Shown in pieces: positions 1 through 7,679 of a DNA stretch of 60,405 nucleotides. Each line of letters opens with the position of its first letter. The stretch's first letter is position 1. Source of the DNA: Lewinellaceae bacterium (GTDB taxonomy: Bacteria; Bacteroidota; Bacteroidia; Chitinophagales; Saprospiraceae). The notes beneath the pieces were generated by a model. The model searched no databases and had not been told where the DNA came from. It saw only the letters and a list, made by a program, of their open reading frames with translations. Made by a program: the position numbers and the translations under genes. The stretch is from the NCBI GenBank assembly GCA_024639065.1, contig JAHEJC010000005.1, forward strand, positions 1 to 60,405, written 5' to 3'.

Positions 1-1
1 T

Positions 2-1651
2 GACTACCCTAAATTCTGGGACTATGACAGTATTGGATATTATTCATTTGCGGGTGGTCAAAATTCCCGGGCAAAAGGATTTGGTTCATTTGCTTTTGGT
101 TCATTTGGTTGGGCAGATGGATCTGGTTCAGTCGCTTTTTTCGGAAATGCAAAAGGTAATGGAAGTTATACTTTTGGCGGCAATTCGAAAGGTAGAGGTA
201 GTTTTACAATAGAAGGTACTGCCGAGGAAGAAGGAGGAATAGCTATGTATGGATATACGGGTGGCAGATATGGTGTTGCTATTGGAGGTGGTATAACAGG
301 CCTGGGAGCTTCTAGTTCAAGAAAGGATTATGCAGTTGCTGTGGGTTGGAATGCAGATGCCCGGGGTCAGGCATCGATAGCACTTGGTCCAAGTGATGCG
401 TATGGTTATAATTCCTTTTCAACGGGTTGGGTTACCGAAGCCAGAGGTAATTATTCTTCGACATTTGGCTACCGCACCAATTCTTATCCCTATGCGAGTA
501 TGGCATTGGGTAGATATAATCTGATTAGTGGTGACAGTGCAAGTTGGGTGGCAAATGATCCCATATTTATTATTGGTGATGGCAGCAACAATACAAATCG
601 CTCCAACTCCTTTATAATCCAAAAAAATGGTAAAACAGCAATTGGGTATGATACTCCCACCGGTATGCTGAATGTGAGTTCAGCTCTTGGCACTATCAAT
701 GGTGGCAATGGAGTAGATGTTCCAAAAGCTTCAATTCTCATTGGTACAGTAAATAGTGGGATGGCTTTTGATGCAAATCAAATTGAGACCATGGGATCTC
801 AGTTATTTTTAAATAATACTTCTTCTGAGGATATTATCATAGGAAATGGGGGTGGTTCTATTGCTATTGGTAATACAAGTCCATTATCTAAATTAGATAT
901 AGAAAGTCCTGGCTGGCAGTTCCGAATAAATAATGGTGCAACGGGAGGTGAAGACTGGTATATCGGCTCATCACATAATACCTGGGCTTCTGGAGGAGGA
1001 AGATTCCTAATTAGTCCTACATCAGGCTCTGGAACATCAGCTTTTACCATCACAAATACAAGTAAAGTTGGGATAGGTACGTCGAACCCTTCAGATAAAC
1101 TACATGTATCAGCAGCAGCCGGAGAAGATGCATTAAGAGTTCAGGTGGGTGGTACAACAAGATTAAGAGTGCATACGAATGGAGGCGTGTCTTTAGGCGC
1201 AAATGTAACACCTCCTGCTGCAGGCTTGTATGTTTCTGGAGAGACAGAGTTTGATGGTCATGTGAGGCCAGATAATGACAATACTTATGATTTGGGAAGT
1301 GCTAGTCTAAGATGGGATGACGTTTATGCGACCAATGGAGTTATCCAAACATCGGATGTCCGACTTAAGACCAATATCGAATCCATAAAATATGGTATCA
1401 AAGAAATCATTAAAATCAATCCAGTATCTTTTACCTGGAAAGAGAAAGCGATGGATCAGGTAAAACTTGGGCTTATTGCACAAGAAATAATTCAAGTGAT
1501 TCCAGAAGTAGTTCATGGGGATCCCGATCAAGGCACTCCCTTGGGCGTTAACTACGCTGATTTAGTCCCTGTATTGATTCAATCCATTAAAGAACAACAA
1601 AAACAAATAAATCACCTCAAACAAGAAATAGAGAAACTTAAAAGTAATTAA
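2..1651 (+). CDS. YadA-head-repeat / S74 intramolecular-chaperone surface protein (5' truncated)
   Basis: The reading frame is open from base 2, so the gene starts left of the window; the in-frame ATG at 245 is internal. The visible 549 residues begin with short glycine/alanine/serine repeats of the AxAxG kind (AVAVGWNADARGQASIALG), as in the head of trimeric autotransporter adhesins. A middle region has several IGT/SKLDI-type beta repeats. The C-terminus is a peptidase S74 intramolecular chaperone domain, with SDVRLK around residues 451-456 (candidate catalytic Ser451 and Lys456) and a final coiled coil rich in Q, K and E. Members of this family trimerise and then cleave off the S74 tail. 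It is probably a secreted fibre or adhesin; the signal peptide is outside the window. Confidence 0.85.
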   Translation, partial: DYPKFWDYDSIGYYSFAGGQNSRAKGFGSFAFGSFGWADGSGSVAFFGNAKGNGSYTFGGNSKGRGSFTIEGTAEEEGGIAMYGYTGGRYGVAIGGGITGLGASSSRKDYAVAVGWNADARGQASIALGPSDAYGYNSFSTGWVTEARGNYSSTFGYRTNSYPYASMALGRYNLISGDSASWVANDPIFIIGDGSNNTNRSNSFIIQKNGKTAIGYDTPTGMLNVSSALGTINGGNGVDVPKASILIGTVNSGMAFDANQIETMGSQLFLNNTSSEDIIIGNGGGSIAIGNTSPLSKLDIESPGWQFRINNGATGGEDWYIGSSHNTWASGGGRFLISPTSGSGTSAFTITNTSKVGIGTSNPSDKLHVSAAAGEDALRVQVGGTTRLRVHTNGGVSLGANVTPPAAGLYVSGETEFDGHVRPDNDNTYDLGSASLRWDDVYATNGVIQTSDVRLKTNIESIKYGIKEIIKINPVSFTWKEKAMDQVKLGLIAQEIIQVIPEVVHGDPDQGTPLGVNYADLVPVLIQSIKEQQKQINHLKQEIEKLKSN

Positions 1652-1663
1652 TAACAATCGTAA

Positions 1664-1691
1664 TCCGTTATCCGCGCTCCGCTTTCCGAAG
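1664..1691. repeat. Heptanucleotide tandem repeat TCCGNNN, 4 units
   Basis: Four consecutive 7-bp units (TCCGTTA, TCCGCGC, TCCGCTT, TCCGAAG) begin 12 bp after the stop codon of the S74 protein gene. The same family occurs at 55369-55403, downstream of lgt. The units keep TCCG and vary in the last three bases. No coding role is apparent. Confidence 0.6.
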
Positions 1692-1817
1692 ACTGCGCAT
1701 TTGAAATGCACGATTATTCCAAGAACCTATAATCAATCACTAATATATTCATTCTATTTCCATCTCGGCTTCGAACCTTCACTAAATGCTTGGTTATAAA
1801 AATTTGAAATAATAATT

Positions 1818-2244
1818 CTATTTCCTTTCTAATTTTTCTACGCCTGTCCAATCTTTTGACACTCCTTCAGTAAGGTACCTTACAGCCAGCTTCAAGTAGT
1901 TTTGGGCTACCATATCCTCCGGGTTTTTCTTTAATACGTTTCCAAATGAAGCTGAAACAGATGGAAAATCTTTTTTGAAGAATTGTTCGACTCCATTGTG
2001 GAAAGATTTGAGTGTATCCAATTTTTTTCTGCACCACATTTTTGGAATCTCCATCAAAACACTCATAGATCCCCATTGCTTCTTGTTTTCCTTTGACCTG
2101 TATTATTCCAATATCCCGGAAATTGAAGTCCTCTTTATTTGGTAGTGAATTAAAGTACGCTTCGGTGATTAATATATGGCTCCATAATATTTTGTTAAGA
2201 CCTTCGATTCCGGTTGCTTTACTTACAAAAGTTGAACCAGTCAT
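1818..2244 (-). pseudogene. Class III nucleotide cyclase C-terminal remnant, frameshifted
   Basis: Two overlapping frames join into one recognisable tail. The first reads GIEGLNKILWSHILITEAYF, then IQVKGKQEAMGIYECFDGD, which is the end of a class III adenylate/guanylate cyclase catalytic domain. The second continues as KKLDTLKSFHNGVEQFFKKD and ends in GVSKDWTGVEKLERK, the usual helical extension. The frames switch at a run of seven T (2022-2028, plus strand); removing one base restores a continuous product. Only about the last 45 residues of the catalytic domain are present and the metal-binding aspartates are missing, so it is a remnant whatever the cause of the shift. It lies 9 bp beyond the lpxH stop codon. 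A sequencing error could explain the frameshift but not the missing N-terminus. Confidence 0.7.
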
Positions 2245-2253
2245 GATCTATCT

Positions 2254-3027
2254 CTATTCAGAATATATTTTTCCAGATTCATTCTCAAAGAATAAGAGTT
2301 CTATAGATTGACCATCAAAGCAAGCATACGAATAGTGGCGAATCCAATCTCCCAAATTGATATATCGGGATTTATTATTTTCTAATAATAGATCGATGGG
2401 TAAATGACGGTGACCAAAAACGAAAAAGTCAATCTTTTCACTTTGTAGCACTTCGTTGCAAAATTGATACAACCATTCATTTTCTTTTCCACTAAAACTT
2501 TGCTCACTGGTTTGTCGTTTGCGGCTCCGTGAGGACCAAAAATTGGCTAGGCCGATGCCAAAATTGGGATGTAACCTGGCGAATAACCATTGACATATAG
2601 GGTTACGAAAAATGCGCTTGATCAATTTATAACCATGATCGCCTGGACCCAATCCGTCACCGTGACCTAAATAGAATTTTTTACCGGATAACTCTCTAAT
2701 GATGGGTTGCTTATGTACTGGAATCCCTAGTTCACTTTCAAAATAGTCAAACATCCACATGTCGTGATTACCCGTAAACACTTCCACTCTAACTCCTCGA
2801 TCCTTCATTTCGGCCAAAGTTCCTAGCAAGCGCACATATCCCTTAGGGACTACCCGTTTATATTCAAACCAAAAATCAAATATATCTCCTAATATAAATA
2901 CAGCCTGTGCATCATCACGGATAGAAAGTAGAAATTTTACGATTTTCTTTTCTCGATCCCGGCTGCTCAACTGGGCATCGATACCCAGATGAAAATCCGA
3001 AACGAAATATACTTTATCTCCAGGCAT
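2254..3027 (-). CDS. lpxH: UDP-2,3-diacylglucosamine diphosphatase (LpxH-type)
   Basis: Calcineurin-like metallophosphoesterase of 257 residues. It hydrolyses UDP-2,3-diacylglucosamine to lipid X on the cytoplasmic face of the inner membrane, the fourth step of lipid A synthesis. Motifs seen in order: DFHLG (11-15), GDIFD (47-51), GNHD (86-89), HGDG (122-125) and GHRH near 205, giving the complete two-metal site. Length and motif spacing fit the LpxH/LpxH2 group in Bacteroidota. The ATG at 3027 gives MPGDKVYFVSDFHLG, with the first motif in its normal place. The gene is divergent from methylmalonyl-CoA epimerase. The assignment within the phosphoesterase superfamily rests on motif pattern rather than a search. 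Confidence 0.85.
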   Translation of the reverse strand: MPGDKVYFVSDFHLGIDAQLSSRDREKKIVKFLLSIRDDAQAVFILGDIFDFWFEYKRVVPKGYVRLLGTLAEMKDRGVRVEVFTGNHDMWMFDYFESELGIPVHKQPIIRELSGKKFYLGHGDGLGPGDHGYKLIKRIFRNPICQWLFARLHPNFGIGLANFWSSRSRKRQTSEQSFSGKENEWLYQFCNEVLQSEKIDFFVFGHRHLPIDLLLENNKSRYINLGDWIRHYSYACFDGQSIELLFFENESGKIYSE

Positions 3028-3170
3028 GAACAGATTTGATTATTTTGCATAAAAGTAAACTAAAATAGCCGTTTCAGGGTAATGGATATTTTTGCTTGGA
3101 GAGAGAATTGGGATATTGATCCATGTGAAAGAAGATCGAGTGTTTCTCATAGTAACCAAAAATATAATAA

Positions 3171-3575
3171 ATGAAAATAGATCACATCGGCCTTGCCGTA
3201 AATAATTTGGAAGACGCTGTAAAAATGTATGAAAAACTATTTGAAGTAACCCCATTTCATTTCGAAGAAATTGCCACGCAAAAGGTAAAGGTCTGTTTTA
3301 TACAAATGGGTGACCAAAAACTCGAGCTCATCGAAGCAACGGAAGAAGACAGTCCAATCTACAAGTTTATACAAAAGAAGGGTGAAGGGTTGCACCATAT
3401 TGCCTATAAAGTAAAGGATATCTATCATGAACTGGAGACGATGGAAGCTAAAGGTTTTCGATTGATTGACCGGGTACCTCGCCTGGGCGCACTCAATAAA
3501 TTGATTGCCTTTATGCACCCAAAAGATACACACGGCGTATTGATCGAACTGTGTCAATCTCAATTGGACGAGTAA
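3171..3575 (+). CDS. mce: Methylmalonyl-CoA epimerase
   Basis: A 134-residue vicinal-oxygen-chelate (glyoxalase fold) protein that interconverts (R)- and (S)-methylmalonyl-CoA in propionate metabolism. It starts MKIDHIGLAVNNLEDAV, with the metal-binding His at residue 5. GEGLHHIAYKV supplies the second-half histidine, and GVLIELCQ near the end supplies the metal-binding Glu. Two beta-alpha-beta modules are visible and the length is typical. A methylmalonyl-CoA mutase gene is not in the window. The gene precedes a TauE/SafE permease by 25 bp and may be cotranscribed with it. Confidence 0.88.
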   Translation: MKIDHIGLAVNNLEDAVKMYEKLFEVTPFHFEEIATQKVKVCFIQMGDQKLELIEATEEDSPIYKFIQKKGEGLHHIAYKVKDIYHELETMEAKGFRLIDRVPRLGALNKLIAFMHPKDTHGVLIELCQSQLDE

Positions 3576-3600
3576 GAATGACATCCACTAAGCAAAAACA

Positions 3601-4368
3601 ATGAGTTTCGGCGTTATCATAATAGCAATCGTAGGTGGATTTGTTGCAGGGTTTATCAACACCTTAGCCGGTAACGGAAGTGCTATCACCTTGACCATTC
3701 TCACGGAAGTTATTGGTCTCCCCGGAAATATGGCGAATGGAACCAACCGCATTGGCATTCTGGCTCAAGGCATGTCGAGTGTTCCAATTTTCTTAAAAAA
3801 GAATAAAGCAGCTATCCGAAAGGGGTGGCGCATCATGACCTGGATAATTCTGGGGGCTTTTTTCGGAATATGGTTAGCCGTATCGATCAGCAATGATCAA
3901 TTCAAAACGGTTTTTTCTTATTTAATGATTGTCATCCTATTGATTCTGCTGATCAAGCCCAAAAGATGGATGAGGCCTACTGACCTGGACTATAATTTAC
4001 CCTGGTTAATTGAAATGGTCTTATACCTGGGCATTGGCTTTTACGCCGGGTTCATCCAGATGGGTATGGGTATTTTGTTCTTACTAGTTACTGTGCTGAT
4101 TGCTAAATACGATCTCATTGATGCCAATGCGATTAAAAACATTGCGGTCACCATCCTCACTATAATCGCGTTAGTGATATTTCACTTGAATGGCTTCCTG
4201 GATTGGAAAGTAGGATTAACTATTGCTATCGGCCAGGCTAGTGGTGGATGGATCGCTGCAAGATTTGCTACTCAGCATAAAAAAGCAGGTCTCTGGGCCT
4301 ATCGTATCTTAGTATTGGTCATCATACTTGCTATCCTCAAATTATTTAATCTACACCAGCTCCTGTGA
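3601..4368 (+). CDS. TSUP (TauE/SafE) family membrane permease
   Basis: A 255-residue polytopic membrane protein with about eight hydrophobic helices. The first half has the family's GGFVAGFINTLAGNGSAIT stretch and the second half repeats it as GFYAGFIQMGMGILFLLVTV, matching the internal duplication of the TauE/SafE family. Members export sulfite, sulfoacetate or similar small organic anions; the substrate cannot be told from sequence. It starts at ATG 3601, 25 bp after the epimerase gene. A purine-rich tandem repeat follows directly after its stop codon. Confidence 0.82.
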   Translation: MSFGVIIIAIVGGFVAGFINTLAGNGSAITLTILTEVIGLPGNMANGTNRIGILAQGMSSVPIFLKKNKAAIRKGWRIMTWIILGAFFGIWLAVSISNDQFKTVFSYLMIVILLILLIKPKRWMRPTDLDYNLPWLIEMVLYLGIGFYAGFIQMGMGILFLLVTVLIAKYDLIDANAIKNIAVTILTIIALVIFHLNGFLDWKVGLTIAIGQASGGWIAARFATQHKKAGLWAYRILVLVIILAILKLFNLHQLL

Positions 4369-4370
4369 GG

Positions 4371-4440
4371 GGTCAAAGGCAAAGGGCAAAAGGTTAAGGG
4401 ATAACGGCAAAGGGTAAAAGGTTAAGGGCAAAAGTCAAAG
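4371..4440. repeat. Purine-rich tandem repeat, two 28-bp units
   Basis: Immediately after the TSUP stop codon, units starting GGCAAAGGG(C/T)AAAAGG at 4378 and 4406 repeat with a 28-bp period, with a partial third copy. The tract is GA-rich on the plus strand and lies between the permease and the helicase gene. No hairpin was seen. It is one of several tandem tracts in the window that begin at stop codons. Confidence 0.6.
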
Positions 4441-4507
4441 CGCTCAAGGCAATTAATATATATACATTACTTAGTATATTTGGAGCCCTTAAATTAATCA
4501 CATTTTT

Positions 4508-7500
4508 ATGGCCGTACAATTGGCACTCACATTTGAAGAAAAAAGAAAACTGAACGAACAGTTCAGTCTAGGGCTGCAGAAACTCAACCAATCACAAAGA
4601 GCTGCCGTTGAGGAGATAGAAGGTCCTGTATTAGTTATTGCCGGACCAGGAACCGGAAAGACCGAAATACTCTCATTACGTATTGGAAATATTTTAAAGA
4701 ATACGGACTGCAACCCTGCCAATATTCTGTGCCTGACCTATACGGAGTCTGGTACCATAGCCATGCGAAAGCGGTTATTAAAATATATAGGTCCGGCCGC
4801 CTATAATGTACACATCTTTACTTTTCACGCTTTTTGCAATCAGATCATTCAAGAGAACCGCAATGAATTTGGTTTTTTCCGCGACCTGAGGCCGGTTACG
4901 GAACTAGAGCTTATCGATATTTTCCGAGAATTGATAGATACGATTCCTGATGATCATCCCTTGAAGCGTTTAGTAGGCAATCGCTATTTTGATCTGAAGC
5001 GATTTCAATGGTTATTTGATAATCTTAAAAGAGAAAATACGTCCATTGAAGCATTGGAAGAAGCGATCGAAAAAAAATTAGACCTGCTCAAAGAGGACCC
5101 GGATTACGTGTTAAAAAGAGCTTCAAAAAATGGAGAAATTGGAGACTTAAATTACAAAGGGAGAAAGAAAAAAGAGAAATATTATACGACCCTGCAAGCC
5201 GCAAAATTTGTAAGCACTTATAATCAATTGCTCAAAAAGGCCGAGCGCTACGATTATAATGACATGATCCTGTGGGTATTGAATAAGTTCACTACGAATG
5301 AATCTTTGCTGGCCTATTACCAGGAAAAATATCAATACATCCTGGTCGATGAATATCAAGACACCAATGGGGCTCAAAATGAAATCTTATATAAGATATG
5401 CGATTACTGGGAAAACCCAAACGTATTTGCTGTAGGCGATGATGACCAGGCAATTTTTAGATTTCAAGGCGCTAATATGGCCAACATAATTGAGTTCATC
5501 AATAAGTATAATCCTGAAGTTATAATGTTGACACACAACTACCGATCTACCCAGCAAGTGCTTAATTGGTCCGGTAAGCTGATTGAAGAAAATTCAGATC
5601 GACTGGTCCATCATCATCCCGAATTAAATAAAACTTTAATTGCCAGCAGTGGTCATGCTCACTCTTCTATTGAGCCTATGATCCTCAGGTATCAAAATAC
5701 CGCCCAGGAGGAATCCGATATCATGCGCAAAATTCTCGATCTTCAAACTCAAGGAGTCGCGCTCAGCGAAATTGCCGTTATCTACCGAAATCATAAGCAG
5801 GTTGATAATTTGGTGCAGGTCCTGGAACGAAAAGGGGTCCCCATAAATATTCGGCGAAAAGTTAACATCCTACAAATACCTATCATTCTAAACTTGATTA
5901 ATATTCTTCATTATGTTCAGACTGAATATACTGATCCTCACAGTGCCGAATATCGGCTTTTTGAAATTATGCACTATCCATATTTTCAAATACCACCTAC
6001 TGATGTTGCACACATTGCCCTAGCTGCTCGTAGTAGAAGGGGCGAAGTCAAAAAACATTGGCGAAACCTTATTTCCAATCGGGCCAAACTCATTGAGTTG
6101 GAAATAAAATCAGTGGATGAAGTGTTAGCTCTGGATGAAAACATCAGTCGCTGGGTCGGACACCTTTCAAGCATAACCATGCAAGTACTTTTTGAGAGAA
6201 TATTAAAGCATGGAAATGTACTCAAATATATCCTCCAGTCCGAAGACAAGATCTGGCAATTACAAGTTGTCAATACGTTTTTTGAGTTTATCAAAGAAGA
6301 AACCGCTAAAAATCCCCTGCTCAGTCTAAAGGAATTCTTAGAAATGATAGACAAGATGCAAGAGCATGATATAGCTCTGAACCTCAATAAAATTACCTAT
6401 TCAGAAGAAGGGGTTCATATGATGACCGCACATGGAGCTAAAGGATTGGAATTTGATTATGTGTTCATTATGGGTGTCACCCAATCTATTTGGTCGGGCA
6501 AATCCAGGAAAGGGCTAGATAGCTTTGAACTGCCCTTTGAAGAAGACACTTCATCCGGCATGCAGATACAAGATGAGCGAAGGTTGTTTTATGTGGCGAT
6601 GACCCGTGCCAGAAAACATCTGGTAATCACCACTTCTTCTATTGCTGATAATGGGAATGATCAAGAACCGGCTCAGTTTATTGAAGAACTCTGTCAGAAG
6701 CTGGAAATAGAACCAAAATTAACCATCACGGAAGAAGACGATATTATCTCGTTTTATCTTCAAGTATTAACCCCGGAGGATAAACAAATAGAGCTAGTAG
6801 ATCGGTCCTGGATAGATTTCATTTTACAAGATTTAAGAATCAGTGCCACGGCATTGAATAAATATTTGCGTTGTCCACTTACCTTCTATTTTGAAAATAT
6901 ATTGCGTATCCCTTCGGCCAGAACGGAGTATTTAGGATTTGGAAGTGCCGTTCATACTACGCTGGAAGAGTTCTTCAGAAAATATCAAATTAAAGGTAGC
7001 CGTCCGGTGAAAACGGTCCTTATCGAGCTTTTTGAAAAAAGCATGCATGATTATCAATCCCACTTTACGGAGAAAGAGTTTAGTGACCGGATGATATTTG
7101 GCAAAGATGTGATGGGCCGATATTATGATAATTATAAAGAGCTGTGGGGGCATGAAAAAAAACTATGGCTGGAAGAACGGTTTACCCATGTCGAATGTGA
7201 GGGTGTTCCTATTTCCGGCGTATTGGATAAAGTAGAAGAATATAAAGATTATGTAGTAGTTGTTGATTACAAAACGGGTAAAGTAGAAAATGCCCGTCGC
7301 CTCAAAAAAATTGATGAGCCTAAAGATGAAGATGATCCTGGTGGAGATTATTGGAGGCAAATTGTGTTTTACAAAATCCTAATTGATCAGGATCCTACTA
7401 AAAATTGGGATATGAAAAAAGGGTATATGGATTTTGTACAACCCAATAATAAAAATGAATTTTTTAGAAAAAAATATCTAGTCACTCCGGAAGAAATTAC

Positions 7501-7657
7501 CAAAGTAAAAGACCAACTAGTCCAAGCTTATCAAGGTATTCAAAACTATGAATTTGAAAGAGGTTGTCAAGATGAACATTGTTATTGGTGTAATTTTGTG
7601 AAATATCACTTTGATGCTTCCATTCTCAACGAGGAAGACATTTACATTTATGATTAA
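4508..7657 (+). CDS. UvrD/Rep-type DNA helicase fused to a C-terminal PD-(D/E)XK Fe-S nuclease
   Basis: 1049 residues with a complete superfamily 1A helicase core: LNQSQ Q-motif (26-30), Walker A GPGTGKT with Lys51, VDEYQDTN (about 280), GDDDQAIFRFQG (about 308), HNYRS, HGAKGLEFDYVF and FYVAMTRARK (about 690). After a linker comes a RecB/Cas4-like nuclease: LRCPLTFYFEN (about 788), GVLDKVEE and VDYKTGK (about 920). A Cys triplet, GCQDEHCYWC (about 1020-1030), together with Cys788 would hold an AddB-like 4Fe-4S cluster. Helicase and nuclease are therefore in one chain without an AddA/RecC partner nearby. Likely role: processing of double-strand breaks or of foreign DNA. It could be annotated as a PcrA or AddA homologue; the exact substrate is unknown. 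Confidence 0.88.
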   Translation: MAVQLALTFEEKRKLNEQFSLGLQKLNQSQRAAVEEIEGPVLVIAGPGTGKTEILSLRIGNILKNTDCNPANILCLTYTESGTIAMRKRLLKYIGPAAYNVHIFTFHAFCNQIIQENRNEFGFFRDLRPVTELELIDIFRELIDTIPDDHPLKRLVGNRYFDLKRFQWLFDNLKRENTSIEALEEAIEKKLDLLKEDPDYVLKRASKNGEIGDLNYKGRKKKEKYYTTLQAAKFVSTYNQLLKKAERYDYNDMILWVLNKFTTNESLLAYYQEKYQYILVDEYQDTNGAQNEILYKICDYWENPNVFAVGDDDQAIFRFQGANMANIIEFINKYNPEVIMLTHNYRSTQQVLNWSGKLIEENSDRLVHHHPELNKTLIASSGHAHSSIEPMILRYQNTAQEESDIMRKILDLQTQGVALSEIAVIYRNHKQVDNLVQVLERKGVPINIRRKVNILQIPIILNLINILHYVQTEYTDPHSAEYRLFEIMHYPYFQIPPTDVAHIALAARSRRGEVKKHWRNLISNRAKLIELEIKSVDEVLALDENISRWVGHLSSITMQVLFERILKHGNVLKYILQSEDKIWQLQVVNTFFEFIKEETAKNPLLSLKEFLEMIDKMQEHDIALNLNKITYSEEGVHMMTAHGAKGLEFDYVFIMGVTQSIWSGKSRKGLDSFELPFEEDTSSGMQIQDERRLFYVAMTRARKHLVITTSSIADNGNDQEPAQFIEELCQKLEIEPKLTITEEDDIISFYLQVLTPEDKQIELVDRSWIDFILQDLRISATALNKYLRCPLTFYFENILRIPSARTEYLGFGSAVHTTLEEFFRKYQIKGSRPVKTVLIELFEKSMHDYQSHFTEKEFSDRMIFGKDVMGRYYDNYKELWGHEKKLWLEERFTHVECEGVPISGVLDKVEEYKDYVVVVDYKTGKVENARRLKKIDEPKDEDDPGGDYWRQIVFYKILIDQDPTKNWDMKKGYMDFVQPNNKNEFFRKKYLVTPEEITKVKDQLVQAYQGIQNYEFERGCQDEHCYWCNFVKYHFDASILNEEDIYIYD

Positions 7658-7679
7658 TCTATTTACCAAAATACTGGCC

